DNA of 64,000 nt, taken from assembly GCA_949752745.1 (NCBI GenBank), contig OX457024.1, positions 54,376,510 to 54,440,509 of the forward strand, in the 5' to 3' direction. Source of the DNA: Protula sp. h YS-2021. Taxonomy: Eukaryota; Annelida; Polychaeta; Sabellida; Serpulidae. Made by a program: the position numbers and the translations under genes. The notes below the pieces were generated by a model that was not told the DNA's origin, made no database searches, and was given only the letters and a program-made list of their open reading frames with translations. Every line of letters starts with the position of its first letter. Position 1 is the stretch's first letter. Of the stretch, positions 33,304 to 43,496 are shown one piece after another.

Positions 33304-34400
33304 CCTCCCTTCCCGGGTCTAAAGTCCCCGGGTGGGGGTTAACAAACTGTATTCGTGAGTTAGAAATACAGACCAGACGATGATGATCTACATCTGAAGA
33401 GTTGCAAAGTGATACGTATAACAGTTTGTGGTGTGAGTCCATGTGTGCCAGAGACTGCAGTGTCACATACGTTCACGCATTGTGGACGTCTCGAAAGTGT
33501 CTTTTTAGGTCAAAAACCCTGGAATAAGTTTTTCCACACATGTTACAGATAACAGCAAGCACTTGCATATGCTCTTGCAACTCTGCGCTGGTCATAGATT
33601 CCCGTGTCCTACATCTGGAGCATTTATAAGCAAAGTCCTGTTTGGTTTTCTTAATTGTCTGTTCTTGGGGGACGTCAACAAGGTTTAGCTCTTGTTCGAT
33701 GTGCAACTGCTCAGGTGCTTGTACATCACCAGATATCGTTGTGACAGCCGAGGTTGTGCTTGCACTTCCTCTAGTAACACTGCACGTGGATGAAATGTCG
33801 GCAGATGCACCATTTGAACAAATCGTAACCCTGGCTCTTAATGGCTCCTCCCCTCCCGGGTTTCAAGCCCCCGGTTTGGGGCTAACAAACCGTATTCGTG
33901 AGTCAAAAATACAGACCAGACGATGATGATCTACATCTAAAGAGTTGCAAAATGACACGTATAACTGTGGTGTGAGGTCATGTGTGCCAGAGACTGCAGT
34001 GCCACATTATACGTTCACGCATTGTGGACGTCTGGCAAGTGTCTTTTTAGGTCAAAAGCCCTAGAATAAGTTTTTCCACACATGTCACAGATAACAGCAT
34101 GAACTTGCATATGCTCTTGCAACTCTGCGCTGGTCATAAATGCCTGTGTCCTGCACCCGGTGCATTTATAAGCAAAGTCCTGTCGGTTTTTTTATTGTCT
34201 TCCTTTGAGGACATCGTCAAGGTTTAGATCTTGTTCGATGTACAACTGCTCAGGTGCTTGTACATCACCAGATTTCACTGTGACAGTCGAGGTTGTGCTT
34301 GCACTTCCTCTAGTAACACTGCACGTGGATGAAATGTCGGCAGTTGCACCAGTTGAACAAATCGTCACCCTGGCTCTCAATGGCTCCGTCGTTTGTCTCT
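33304..34400 (-). repeat. Tandem duplication (~542 bp) containing a C2H2 exon
   Basis: Two direct copies begin 'cctccc.tcccgggt' at 33,304 and about 33,846. Each contains the same zinc-finger coding segment on the minus strand. Confidence 0.85.
33473..33840 (-). CDS. C2H2 zinc-finger C-terminal exon, copy A (open)
   Basis: The minus-strand frame is open from about 33,840 (EPLRARVTICSNGASADISS) through a Ser/Thr-rich part and LNLVDVPQEQ to two fingers. The first is atypical (YKCSRCRTRESMTSAELQEH). The second is classical (VICNMCGKTYSRVFDLKRHF-RDVH), ending NA-stop. It is a C-terminal exon. The upstream gene body was not found nearby, and its acceptor is best seen in copy B. A DNA-binding role is inferred from the finger only. 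I cannot name the family beyond C2H2. Confidence 0.55.
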
Positions 34401-34418
34401 CCTGGATTAACCTGCAAT
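34010..34418 (-). pseudogene. C2H2 zinc-finger exon, copy B (frameshifted)
   Basis: An acceptor 'aaaattgcag' at about 34,419 is followed by LIQERQTTEPLRARVTICST and the same Ser/Thr-rich text as copy A. After DDVLKGRQ a one-base deletion (copy A 'acaattaag' against copy B 'acaataaa') gives a TAA. The finger (VICDMCGKTYSRAFDLKRH) persists in the shifted frame. It is a duplicate that has lost function unless the slip is a base-calling error. Confidence 0.6.
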
Positions 34419-34552
34419 TTTATCTTACATGTAAATGTTTCTCTCAACAGTCTAATAAACATTGTACTACCGCGAATCTTAAATCGCACTTTAAGAACTT
34501 AACACAAAAACGGTTGCACTTTCTGCCACTTCACTAAGTATATATATGTATA

Positions 34553-35238
34553 CAGATGAAATCACTTAATCGCATACCGGTTGAACGCATAAATCGGTTA
34601 ACTGCATATTATTCGCAAATCCCAAACCATTTCCAATGCTATCTGTTGGAAATTTAACCGGATAATTGAATACCGCTGAATCGCATAAACTGGATAAAAT
34701 GGGAAGCACACCGGTTAAATGCATAATTCTGGGTGACTATCCAAGCAGTACCACACTTAAAGCAAACTAAGTGAGTGAGCTGCTCCTCACTTATCTAATG
34801 CATTGTCTTCTGTTTGCTTGACCCATTGTGTACATGTACCAACCCCACTTGCGGTTGTTAACAGTGAGTCTCGAACTCTTATTCACCACACTCTCTCAGC
34901 TCTCACTAGATAATGACCTTTATCGTTAATCCCCGCACTGCCTTAGCTGACGCTAGATAATGGCCTGCAACTCTAATCCCCGCGCTGCCTGAGCTCTCAC
35001 TAAATAATGGCCTGAAACCCTTAATCCCAACGTTGCCTCACATAACCATGAGTGCAAAGTCATCATTTAAATACGCGGCCAAGAAGAAAAAATGAAATGC
35101 GGGGAGGAGGGGTGGGAGTGCACGTATAATAACAACCGCTGAAAAAAATAGACAAGAGTACTCCGAATAAACGCATATATCGGATAAACGCATAACAGGG
35201 CTTGGCAAATTGGCTATGCAATTAACCGGTTTCGTCTG
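34553..35238. mobile_element. Tigger/pogo-like non-autonomous element
   Basis: Ends CAGATGAAATCACTTAATCGC and its complement-like partner 'gcaattaaccggtttcgtctg' form imperfect terminal inverted repeats, flanked by TA on both sides (34,551-34,552 and 35,239-35,240). Subterminal 'cggataaacgcata' and 'accggttaaatgcataa' words repeat inside. It is 686 bp with no transposase. Confidence 0.65.
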
Positions 35239-35304
35239 TATATAGACTTTTACGGTCTCTCTAAACCTTACAAATCAATACGTAAGGTCTCCTTAAGCAA
35301 TACG

Positions 35305-35305
<1 letters not shown>

Positions 35306-35376
<71 letters not shown>
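35306..35376. repeat. (AT)n microsatellite
   Basis: About 35 AT dinucleotides, just downstream of the JmjC gene's stop codon. Confidence 0.95.
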
Positions 35377-35381
<5 letters not shown>

Positions 35382-35417
35382 GTTACCTTAGGGAGGCAAC
35401 TTGCCCTGTCATTTCCC

Positions 35418-35570
35418 TCATATCACGTTGAAATTGCTCTCTCTCTCATTCTCCACTTTCTCAAGTCTACATGCTTGAAGAGAGAGCTCTCGTTTAAGGT
35501 TTTCATTCGCAACTCGGAGAGACAAAAGTTCATTAGCCATCTCCTCCGTTTCCTTTTTGAGTTCGGCAAT
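35418..35570 (-). CDS. JmjC gene terminal exon: coiled coil
   Basis: The acceptor 'catatttatag' gives phase-0 entry. 153 nt encode a heptad-rich Glu/Lys/Leu segment ending ESNFNVI-stop (TGA at 35,418-35,420). Confidence 0.65.
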   Translation of the reverse strand: MAELKKETEEMANELLSLRVANENLKRELSLQACRLEKVENERESNFNVI

Positions 35571-38500
35571 CTATAAATATGCAAATATATTTATAAAAAC
35601 TTTCCTCTCATTCCAAATAAAAGCTCCCTTCCCTCACAGTCTAAAATACTTCGAATATTTACTTGCGACACTGTTACGCTTAATCCCACGAGGCACAAGG
35701 CAGTTCCCTTATCAAGCCTAGTTCACACTAAGCAACCCCTACTAACGCCTGCACTTCCAGAGTAGTACTTGCGGCATAGGTGCATCTATTTGGTTTCAAT
35801 GTGAGAAACTCAAAATGTCGAGTTTCCGTTTATAAGTCCTGGGCTTCTTTTTGGAGACTCCCGGTATCATTTTGAAAGTTAATTATAGCAGAACTATTGT
35901 CACTATCCAACCAATTTCATTTCATGGACATTTGAACTGTGTAGGTTATCTACATATGTAATAATAGTATTATTTTATGTACAAACCTCTGTCTTGTTTT
36001 CGGCAACTTGTTTGCGGACCTCATCAGCGCTTTGCAAAGTCTTAAGTGCTCTCAACAGGCCGTAATATAGAACCCGTTCAATGCCAATATAATCTTCTCG
36101 GTGAGTTTCTTTCTTGATTCGTCTCAAATTCCTCAGATACTCATTGGCATTGAATGGGCTCACATAATCAATGGCTAACTTAATTGTAGCACTTAAATTG
36201 TTCACCTGTAACAGAAAATAGGATACTATATTTCCTTTCGCAACATCCACTTACAACTCGTGGCCGCTTTGTGTACCATAAGTATCAATGCATGAATTTC
36301 TTACTTGTACTGTCTACAATAATGTACACAAATTTTCTCTAGCTTTTCAATTAACTAGACTGTCCAGTGTTTTTGTTAAAACAAAAACGGATAAGTCTCC
36401 CCCGCCCCCAATCAGTCATGAGAAAAAAAATAATCGCTTAAAAGTACAACATTGGCAAGCCCAAAAATAAAAAAAAATCGCCAAAAATGCATTTTTACAG
36501 AAAATGAAGCCATAATTAACTTCTCATTCATTTCGATTTACTCTTACAAAACTTTATTTTTTCATTAAACTTTCTCATTCATTATAACTTTACACCATTG
36601 ACAATAAAATTGACTCCTTTTTAGCTATAAATAATGGCCTACTATACGTATCATACTTGATGGGGAAGGTTTCCTGGTACAACTACCAAATCCCCAACAC
36701 ATTGAACAATTGTCAAGGGCTCTACGCCATAATCTTCCTTTAAGCGTGCCATGTCTTCTGCAGACAAGTAGCATTCACGCTGTCGGACTGGGTCGTAGCT
36801 GACGCCCTTCTTCCTTTGCAAATATCTTCCTCAAAGAATTTAATAAATCACAGTTCAATGAATGTAATACGAACATGCTGCGTCCCGACAGTTCTTAGCA
36901 CACATTTATACAAATGAATTCGAATTAACGAATATACTGTTTATCTGAAGAAAACAATTGGCTTTTTCAGGTCTATTGCTGTGATAAAGTAGTAGACAAA
37001 AACTTATATAGATACAAACAGCTAAACATCGCAGACAGTTTCAAAATATATACCTGTTTCATTGTGTGGGGCAACTAATTTCGTCCCTATCCAGTCACCA
37101 GGTAAATGAAAACCTGAGAATCCACTCACCTGACTACGATGTCGTAGTCGTGTCTTTGAAAGATATGCCACTTGGCTGCCGCCCTTTTCTTCTTGCCATC
37201 AAAGGTATCTCTTTCAACATTTTGAGGCAACTCTTGCGCAAAGACACAAAGGTTGGCAGCATCAGCAAGGTCTGAGTGGAGGTTTGTGGGGTCCTCTTCG
37301 GTCAGCGATCCATGCCCGCAGAATAACTGTGGGCCGACGTCCGGATAGTACGTGGCCCAGTGGCATGCAGATACCTGGAACGTTGAAATATGTTAATGTC
37401 AGTGACAAAATGATGAGGACCCAACTTTTTTATTCAGAACACTGCCATGTTAACATTACAACCATATCTACATGAAAATATAGTATTTGCTTTCACTCTT
37501 TTCTCCTTTATAATGCTTTTATTACGTACGTACCATATTCATTGGGCCTTCTGGAGCCAAGAATCGCTTGAATGGCAGGATTTTTGTGAACTCTTCCACA
37601 ACACTTGGAAGAGAAAGTTGGAGGCATGGGTCTGTTTCTGGATAGTCACATATCTTAACCTTTTCGGCTCCAACGTCATCTAATCCTCTGTAACACAACA
37701 CATGTCTTTTATGTATAACAACATAATTTATTGCGTTTCCGTGTCGATCTAATTGGCAACAATTTCTTTGCTATTGCCACTATACGTATTATCGCCATAT
37801 CCTTCATCCTTCAATCCAATTTTCAATAAATGAAAATTTAAGTATGTCTTTTACTAGGGGTGCGTATCGCGAAAAATTTTATATCGCAATACGTATCGCG
37901 ATATAGCATTTCATATCGCGATATATCGCGATATTTCCACAGTATAAAAAAAGAAACTTATTTGATTTTTGTAACATTTATTCGAAACTTTTATAAGTCT
38001 TGAGTAAACAAATCGAAGGTTAAGTGACACAGCTGAGTTTAGCTCTCAGTCTAACTAATTACTGTGTGATTATCGCGCAAACTTTGTTGTGCGTGCATGC
38101 AAGTTTTTGTAGCAATATCATACTATTAAACAGGCGCCCATGAAAAGTATTCACACTTATTCTCATGTCTCGACTTTAAACGGCTTACCAACAGAATGTA
38201 CTTAATTATAAAACTAAAACTCTGTCTTGTGGTAAATTATGACCACATTTAAGTTATTTAGTATCTAATATTTACTGCAAACCACCATTCATGAAAATAA
38301 TAACCCGCTAAGTTTGATGGTAAAAACGCCACTAAGCAAAATTGTTTTCAGAACATTGCAAACTTATCAAGTAGGTCAAAACTAGCTCTGAGAATTAGCT
38401 GTGCTTAAAGGGAAACGCGGGTATCTTTGCGCCATCTAGCGACCGAAATGCGCATTACATTGAATATCGTCCAATTTGAATCCATGTTTACACAGTATAA

Positions 38501-40370
38501 ATAACTACTAAATCCGTCTAGATCGAAAAATTCTTTTCAAAGACAAATAGGGTCGTGTCCAGAAATGGTCTGTATTGATATTTTGTTTCTAGAAGGGACT
38601 GTGTTGATAAATTGTCCATCAAAATCATATTACACTGTTTTCATCATTTATCCACTGAGTCAATGGGATTTTGTCAAAACGATTGTATAATTCTCTTATT
38701 GATCCGGTGACATATATTTTTTATTTGCTTAAAACATTTCGTATGACGTGTTCTTCAAACAGGGAAAAAATGAGGCAATTGTCAATTGTGATTATGTGTG
38801 AATTTTGCATTTTGATTGAAATTTCTTGGTTTTCCCAATGGTTTCTATAGTAAAAGTACGCGACCTTTCAGTGTCTTTATTTTTCTTATAATATCGGTGA
38901 CCTCCCTTTTTCTTTTCAATTTTTGAATGTATACCCTCAGATGTTTTTCTTCAGAAAGATGAGCATGTCCACTTTGTGTTATGCCTTCTCATATGATATC
39001 GGAGATTAGAAGTAACCCCAGAATAGTTTACATCCATTTGGCAATGCTTACATTCTGCAGCATTTTTCTCAACTTTCTTTCCGTCACTGGATTTGAGTCC
39101 AAAATGTTTCCATATAGAAGCTTTTCCTCTCTTGTTTTCCACTATTTTTTCCATATTCTTTTATCCAGTTTACTTGTTATTACCCTTGTTTCATCACAAT
39201 CATATTACTTATCCTTACTTGAACACAATGTTATTTACTTATCCTATTGCAATGCCAGTATTCATTTGTATTATACCGTATATTTATTCATTTATTTTAA
39301 AGATGAACTGTCGCCTTCAACCGTTTGTGTACTCGAAACCATTGCAAATGTAAGACTTACAACAGAGATAGTAAAACAAAAAAAAAATCGAAAAAACCGG
39401 TATTTGAAAATCTATATAGCGAATATCGTATCGAGAAAAAATATCGCGATATATCGCCGTACCGGTTAATATCGGCACCCCTATCTTTTACTGTGTTTAC
39501 ATCACGTATTGTAATCAAAACTTATTAACTGATATATGCAATTATAATATTTATCTAAAGAAGTCCGATAACAGCATACGCTTATCCCCCATAACTCTGA
39601 CAGTGGCTTCAACGTCGCCGCATTTCTGTGCAACTGACTCATGTCGCCAAAAGTCATCGTTTACCTCCTTGTGGCATTCGAGGATGAAAGGATATCCTTT
39701 AACAACATAAACAAGTAAGTATTTGTGAAACACAAGCAGGCCCCAACCGCCCCCCAAATTCATAGGGGTATAAAGCGATGACGGACAGACGGACGGACAC
39801 CCCAAACCTATAGGCCACAATCCGAAGGGTTGGGGCCTATTAATAGTTTTTCTTCATTACCTGATCCACCACTCATATACAAATGAAACCATGCTAAATA
39901 TTATACAAATTTCGCTTCTAATTTCAATAACCAGATCAATACATACTACACAAATGTAAAAAATGCAAACAGGAAACGTCGTATAAAAAGACTACAATTT
40001 TACAATATGCATATATATATTTAACAATAATACCATTACTTGTATTTATGTAACATAGATGAAACTCTTATAAATCATATACAGTCAATGAAAAGTTCGT
40101 GTAATTACCTTCTGCAGATAGATATTCAAACAACGGAGCGCTGTTGGGAGAATTGGTCATGGTGACCAGTGTTTCACCACTGACGCCAATCTCACAGGCG
40201 GGATACCGATCACGCATTTCCTCAAGCAGTATTGGCTTCAACTTGCCCGACCCACTTATCTGCTTCTCAAAAACACCCCAACAGAGGGGGGGGGGCGTTG
40301 CGTGACATAATACCTTAACAACATACTTGTCAAGAACGGGACCGTATTGATTAGTGTCCGCTAGCTGCAC
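35418..40370 (-). CDS. KDM3-like JmjC-domain protein, 5'-incomplete
   Basis: Seven exons joined in frame give about 447 residues. Order: unrecognised N-terminal region (LADTNQYGPVLDKYVVKVLC), the 'YPFILECHKEVNDDFW' helix, MxxxDFF/GLDDVGAEK, then the JmjC core. In the core, TNLHSDLADAANLCVFA supplies the HxD pair and VVVPGNLPHQVNNL the last His, all three Fe(II) ligands. DYVSPFNA closes the fold, and a coiled-coil tail (IAELKKETEEMANELLSLRV) ends at TGA. Known: the JmjC class are Fe(II)/2-oxoglutarate dioxygenases; order and spacing match the KDM3/hairless group best. Substrate (H3K9) is inference. The start is not found: the first exon's acceptor is weak and a TAG lies upstream. One donor is AT, not GT. 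Confidence 0.75.
35987..36205 (-). CDS. JmjC gene exon: end of JmjC core
   Basis: 219 nt between acceptor 'tctgttacag' and donor GAG|GTTTGT, phase 0. It begins VNNLSATIKLAIDYVSPFNA, completing the PHQ-VNNL strand after the third iron ligand. Confidence 0.8.
36657..36825 (-). CDS. JmjC gene exon: third iron ligand
   Basis: 169 nt. Acceptor 'tttgaggaag' and donor CAA|GTATGA. It encodes YLQRKKGVSYDPVRQRECYL...LKEDYGVEPLTIVQCVGDLVVVPGNLPHQ. Phase 2 in, phase 0 out, consistent with neighbours. Confidence 0.75.
37130..37374 (-). CDS. JmjC gene exon: HxD motif
   Basis: 245 nt between acceptor 'acgttccag' and donor AG|GTGAGT. It encodes VSACHWATYYPDVGPQLFCG, then TNLHSDLADAANLCVF with His and Asp of the HxD iron-binding pair, and ends WHIFQRHDYDIVV(R). 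Confidence 0.85.
37534..37687 (-). CDS. JmjC gene exon: pre-core segment
   Basis: 154 nt between acceptor 'gtgttacag' and donor ATG|GTACGT. It encodes GLDDVGAEKVKICDYPETDP then LPFKRFLAPEGPMNM, matching the KDM3 'kLkDWP...LP...GrlNla' arrangement. Confidence 0.75.
37855..39483. mobile_element. 1,629-bp hAT element, internally deleted, in a JmjC-gene intron
   Basis: Termini TAGGGGTGCG and its partner CGGCACCCCTA, with subterminal TATCGCGATA palindromes at both ends. A perfect 8-bp target duplication TCTTTTAC flanks it (37,847-37,854 and 39,484-39,491). Only a BED-finger fragment remains of the coding region. The 8-bp duplication and BED finger point to the hAT superfamily, ZBED-like branch. 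Confidence 0.88.
38951..39154 (-). pseudogene. BED zinc-finger fragment of a hAT transposase
   Basis: The minus-strand peptide reads KRGKASIWKHFGLKSSDGKK, then AAECKHCQMDV and TSNLRYHMRRHNTK. The conserved W..F, C-x2-C and H-x4-H arrangement of a BED finger is complete, but no catalytic domain follows before the element's end. Confidence 0.75.
39555..39696 (-). CDS. JmjC gene exon with mutated splice donor
   Basis: 142 nt. Acceptor 'tgttgttaaag'. It encodes YPFILECHKEVNDDFWRHES then RVMGDKRMLLSDFF. The exon must end in AG at 39,555 to match the next exon's phase, but the intron starts ATAAAT rather than GTAAAT. Confidence 0.7.
40109..40370 (-). CDS. JmjC gene first recognisable exon
   Basis: 262 nt ending at donor G|GTAATT. 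It encodes VQLADTNQYGPVLDKYVVKV... to FEYLSAEG. The acceptor (GGGTCAG) lacks a pyrimidine tract and TAG lies 12 nt upstream, so the 5' boundary is uncertain and the gene may be truncated here. Confidence 0.55.
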
Positions 40371-40518
40371 CTGACCCACATACTAGCCACTCGCACGTTG
40401 TCAGTTTCTATGTTGATGATGGACTGTACCTAGACATGCACCAGATATAGCGTCGCGTCACTTGTGATGAAATAATTAAAGAATAATACGAAAAATTATC
40501 AAAGTTAAGAACTTAAAA

Positions 40519-41182
40519 ATGTCTTTAAACAAATATGGATTTAAAGTTATTTCAAAGACTGAAAAGGAGAAAACATATTCCGAACAAGGTGCTGAAGAAG
40601 AAACATCGGATGCCAAAGCCACCAAATACGTTAAACACGATGTCAAGCGGTCACGACACTTCGTGGAAAGGTGGAAAGATGATTTTCCTGGACTGTTTGA
40701 GAAAGATTGAAAACTTTATCGTTATACATGTATCAAACATGGAACTGGAGCTACAGTAAAATCTAGCTTTGTTCTTGGAACTGAATCTTTTAGACACTCA
40801 AATATTAAGAGTCACTTTGTCTCAAACGAACACAGGTTGTCCCGCTGCATTTTTGACCCACTTGAGTGGCCTGATGATAGAGAAAACCTGATGATAGAGA
40901 AAACCTGACCCAACACGGCACAGCAAATTTAGAATTGCTCTCAATTTGACAAATCATTTTGAACCACTGCTTAGAAAGTTTGACAAAGAGGATCTTTTTC
41001 ATGGGTATACTACGTTCAAAGTGTTAGGCAGTCGGGCTAAGCAAGTCCCGGAATTTAAATGCGCCGACTTTCATGCTACCACTTTTCAACAACACGCGAA
41101 CGAATTGCAGAACATTAAAAAAAATTTAGAATGTACCGATCCATATCAACCGCGATATGTGAGCGAGATTTCTCTGCAGTGA
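40519..41182 (+). pseudogene. Zinc-finger/hAT-derived (ZNF862-like) relic
   Basis: An opening ORF MSLNKYGFKVISKTEKEKTY...SRHFVERWKDDFPGLFEKD is followed, in broken frames, by TGATVKSSFVLGTESFRHSN-IKSHFVSNEHR. A later ORF, LTNHFEPLLRKFDKEDLFHG, comes next. The order W..FP.L - SF..GT.SFR.S.I..H - later region recalls N- and C-terminal pieces of ZNF862-type hAT-derived proteins with the middle deleted. A 19-bp direct duplication lies near 40,875. Assignment is from memory of motif order. Confidence 0.5.
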
Positions 41183-41202
41183 AACTTGTTAAAAGCGACT
41201 AC

Positions 41203-43496
41203 CCACTTGGCTGTCTGGCTGAAGGACGCAAATGACATTCCTGACGAGAGAACAAAGTCCTGAGATAATGATCGGTTCTCTTGATGCACTCTTTCCTCCT
41301 CCGCAGGTGAGAACAGCTCCTTCTCACCGCGAATCTGAGCATGGTGTCAATACTGCAAGCATTTAGCGCAAGACCAGCGGTTCTGCAGAAATGCATCTAG
41401 CGGCAAGGAGACCATAGTTTGGAGGAGACTGGATCACTGAGACCATTTCTTCCAACCTTGTTCTTAACTCCTTTAACATGTGGTTGTTGAAGGATATAAT
41501 ATTGAGGACAAGCCTTAATGGTTTTAGCATTCTCTACTAAGGGAATGTCTGAATCACTGCGCACTGCTCGCATCCACACTGTCCGTTTTAATGTCTGTTC
41601 CAGCACCTCCAATGAAATGTGATCGTCACATGAGCGATATTGTACGAGACAAACAAAGCAGTTCTTTGATGGATGAAAGCGAGATCATTGCTTTCGTGAT
41701 GCCTTCACTCATAGTAAGTGCGATAGACCTGATGGAAAATCACACTCTGAGTTGCCATCTAGATTTGGGAATCATCTCTATCAAGATAAGTTATGCTGCA
41801 CGAGGCGTGAGCGAGCCGGGCTATCTCTTGAGAAGCATATCTAAAAGGTACGTAATCCTGAGCAACTGTGAAGCCAGAGCTGGACCGCTTGGAGTACCAA
41901 TTTCATTTAAATGAGGGGTGGGTAATTTTCTTTCAGTTCTATTGAGTGGTTAGTCTCACCATTATAGAACCAAATAATATGACTCTAATGGATTGCTGGT
42001 GTCGTTAAATCAACCAACCAATCAACAAACCCCTCGTTGGTTAAGAAGAGGGTTTTATTTTAAACTCATTTGAAATTCCGCTTGTCTCTCCGATCAAATT
42101 CCTGTTTCACGAGGGCCGTTGGACCGATCGGGCCATATTATCAGCTACGACTTTTCGATGTTATATGAGAACTTTCTCCTTTCTTCTTTTCCGGTGATCA
42201 TATTGATAACCTGGTTTCGGTCCTAAAACGAAGAATTTCAACAACTAGTATGTTTGTTTTGGACGTAATTATGAAAAATGACGTTAGTGACGTCATCTGT
42301 AAGGTAAATATAAAGACGGGAGTTCCAGGCAGTCAAGGAAAAATTTCATGAATAGGGGACCCCCACTTGGTTTGGTTCGCCCAATTCTATGAGTTTACGG
42401 GCGAGAAAAAAATAGATGCACTTTTCGATCCAACGACAGCTATGAACAAAAGTCATTTGTATGAACAAAAGTGTTATTTAACACTTGGTAAGTCAAAGAC
42501 GTGGAATGAGTATAATGAAGCTTATAACACGTCCCCCTCCTTTTGCCATTGTCTTGAATACAAGGTTTGATTTCTCGATAAAAGAAGGTGATAAAATGCT
42601 GTGCGAGAATTCAAAAAAACTGTTAAAATTTTTGTGTTTTAATGGTTTTTTGTATGTGTTGTGTCTGTATTTTCGGCAGTACTTCATATTAAAACATTCT
42701 CGGATACAAACTTGGACACAGCTGGAACTAGAAGGTTAATTTTTTTTTGCCAAATAATGAACCATATTGAAACAACGCTTTAACAATTCTCGTTTAATAC
42801 TCCTGCTCCTCATGGCCTTATAAATGCTTATGTTTCTGACAGAACTCGAAGTTCCATATTAAAATATTTCATTTTTCTTTAAAATGCTTGATTTGTGTGC
42901 ATAATTAACAATTAGATAGTTCATTTAATTGGAAACTTCTAAACAACTTTACACAACTCTAAAACGTAAGAGATATCTTTAACTTGCAAATAAAATATTT
43001 CCCTTTTAAGGATATCTATGTACAATTTTCATAGAATTGTTAGGAAATACTTATCACTAGATGACGAAATAATCATATATTTCTATTTAAATTAGAGATA
43101 TCAAAATAATTTCAAATACCTTTAAATATTAAGATACATCTTTGTTAATATCTTGATATCTCGAGTTCTGGAGACATCTCGTAATGAGTTAGCGGTGTCT
43201 CATTTCAAATGACTTAAAAAGACTGATTTAGAGATATCTCAAGAGTCAAATACAAATCTCTTCAAATTCAAAAAAGAAGCATCAAGAGCTGATACGAGAT
43301 GTTATTTTATAAATAGATCTTGAGATCCGACATACAATGCGACTAATAATTATTGCCTAATTGAGTCATTTAATGTAAAAAGAATAATTCTGACATGCAT
43401 TGGAACATGTACTAGAACCTAACAAATACCAGAAGGCCATTTGCTGCCTTCCTTTTAATCCGGGCCATACCCTTTTCCATAACAGCTTACCCCTAC
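41203..43496 (+). repeat. Macrosatellite unit 1 (2,294 bp)
   Basis: 'ccacttggctgtctggctga' starts the unit. Its ORFs on both strands are conserved only because units are nearly identical. A CRE-like TGACGTCA lies at 42,288-42,295 with an A/T-rich TATA-like box about 12 bp downstream. An AT-rich tail carries many GATATC and GAGATATCTC palindromes. Confidence 0.92.
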
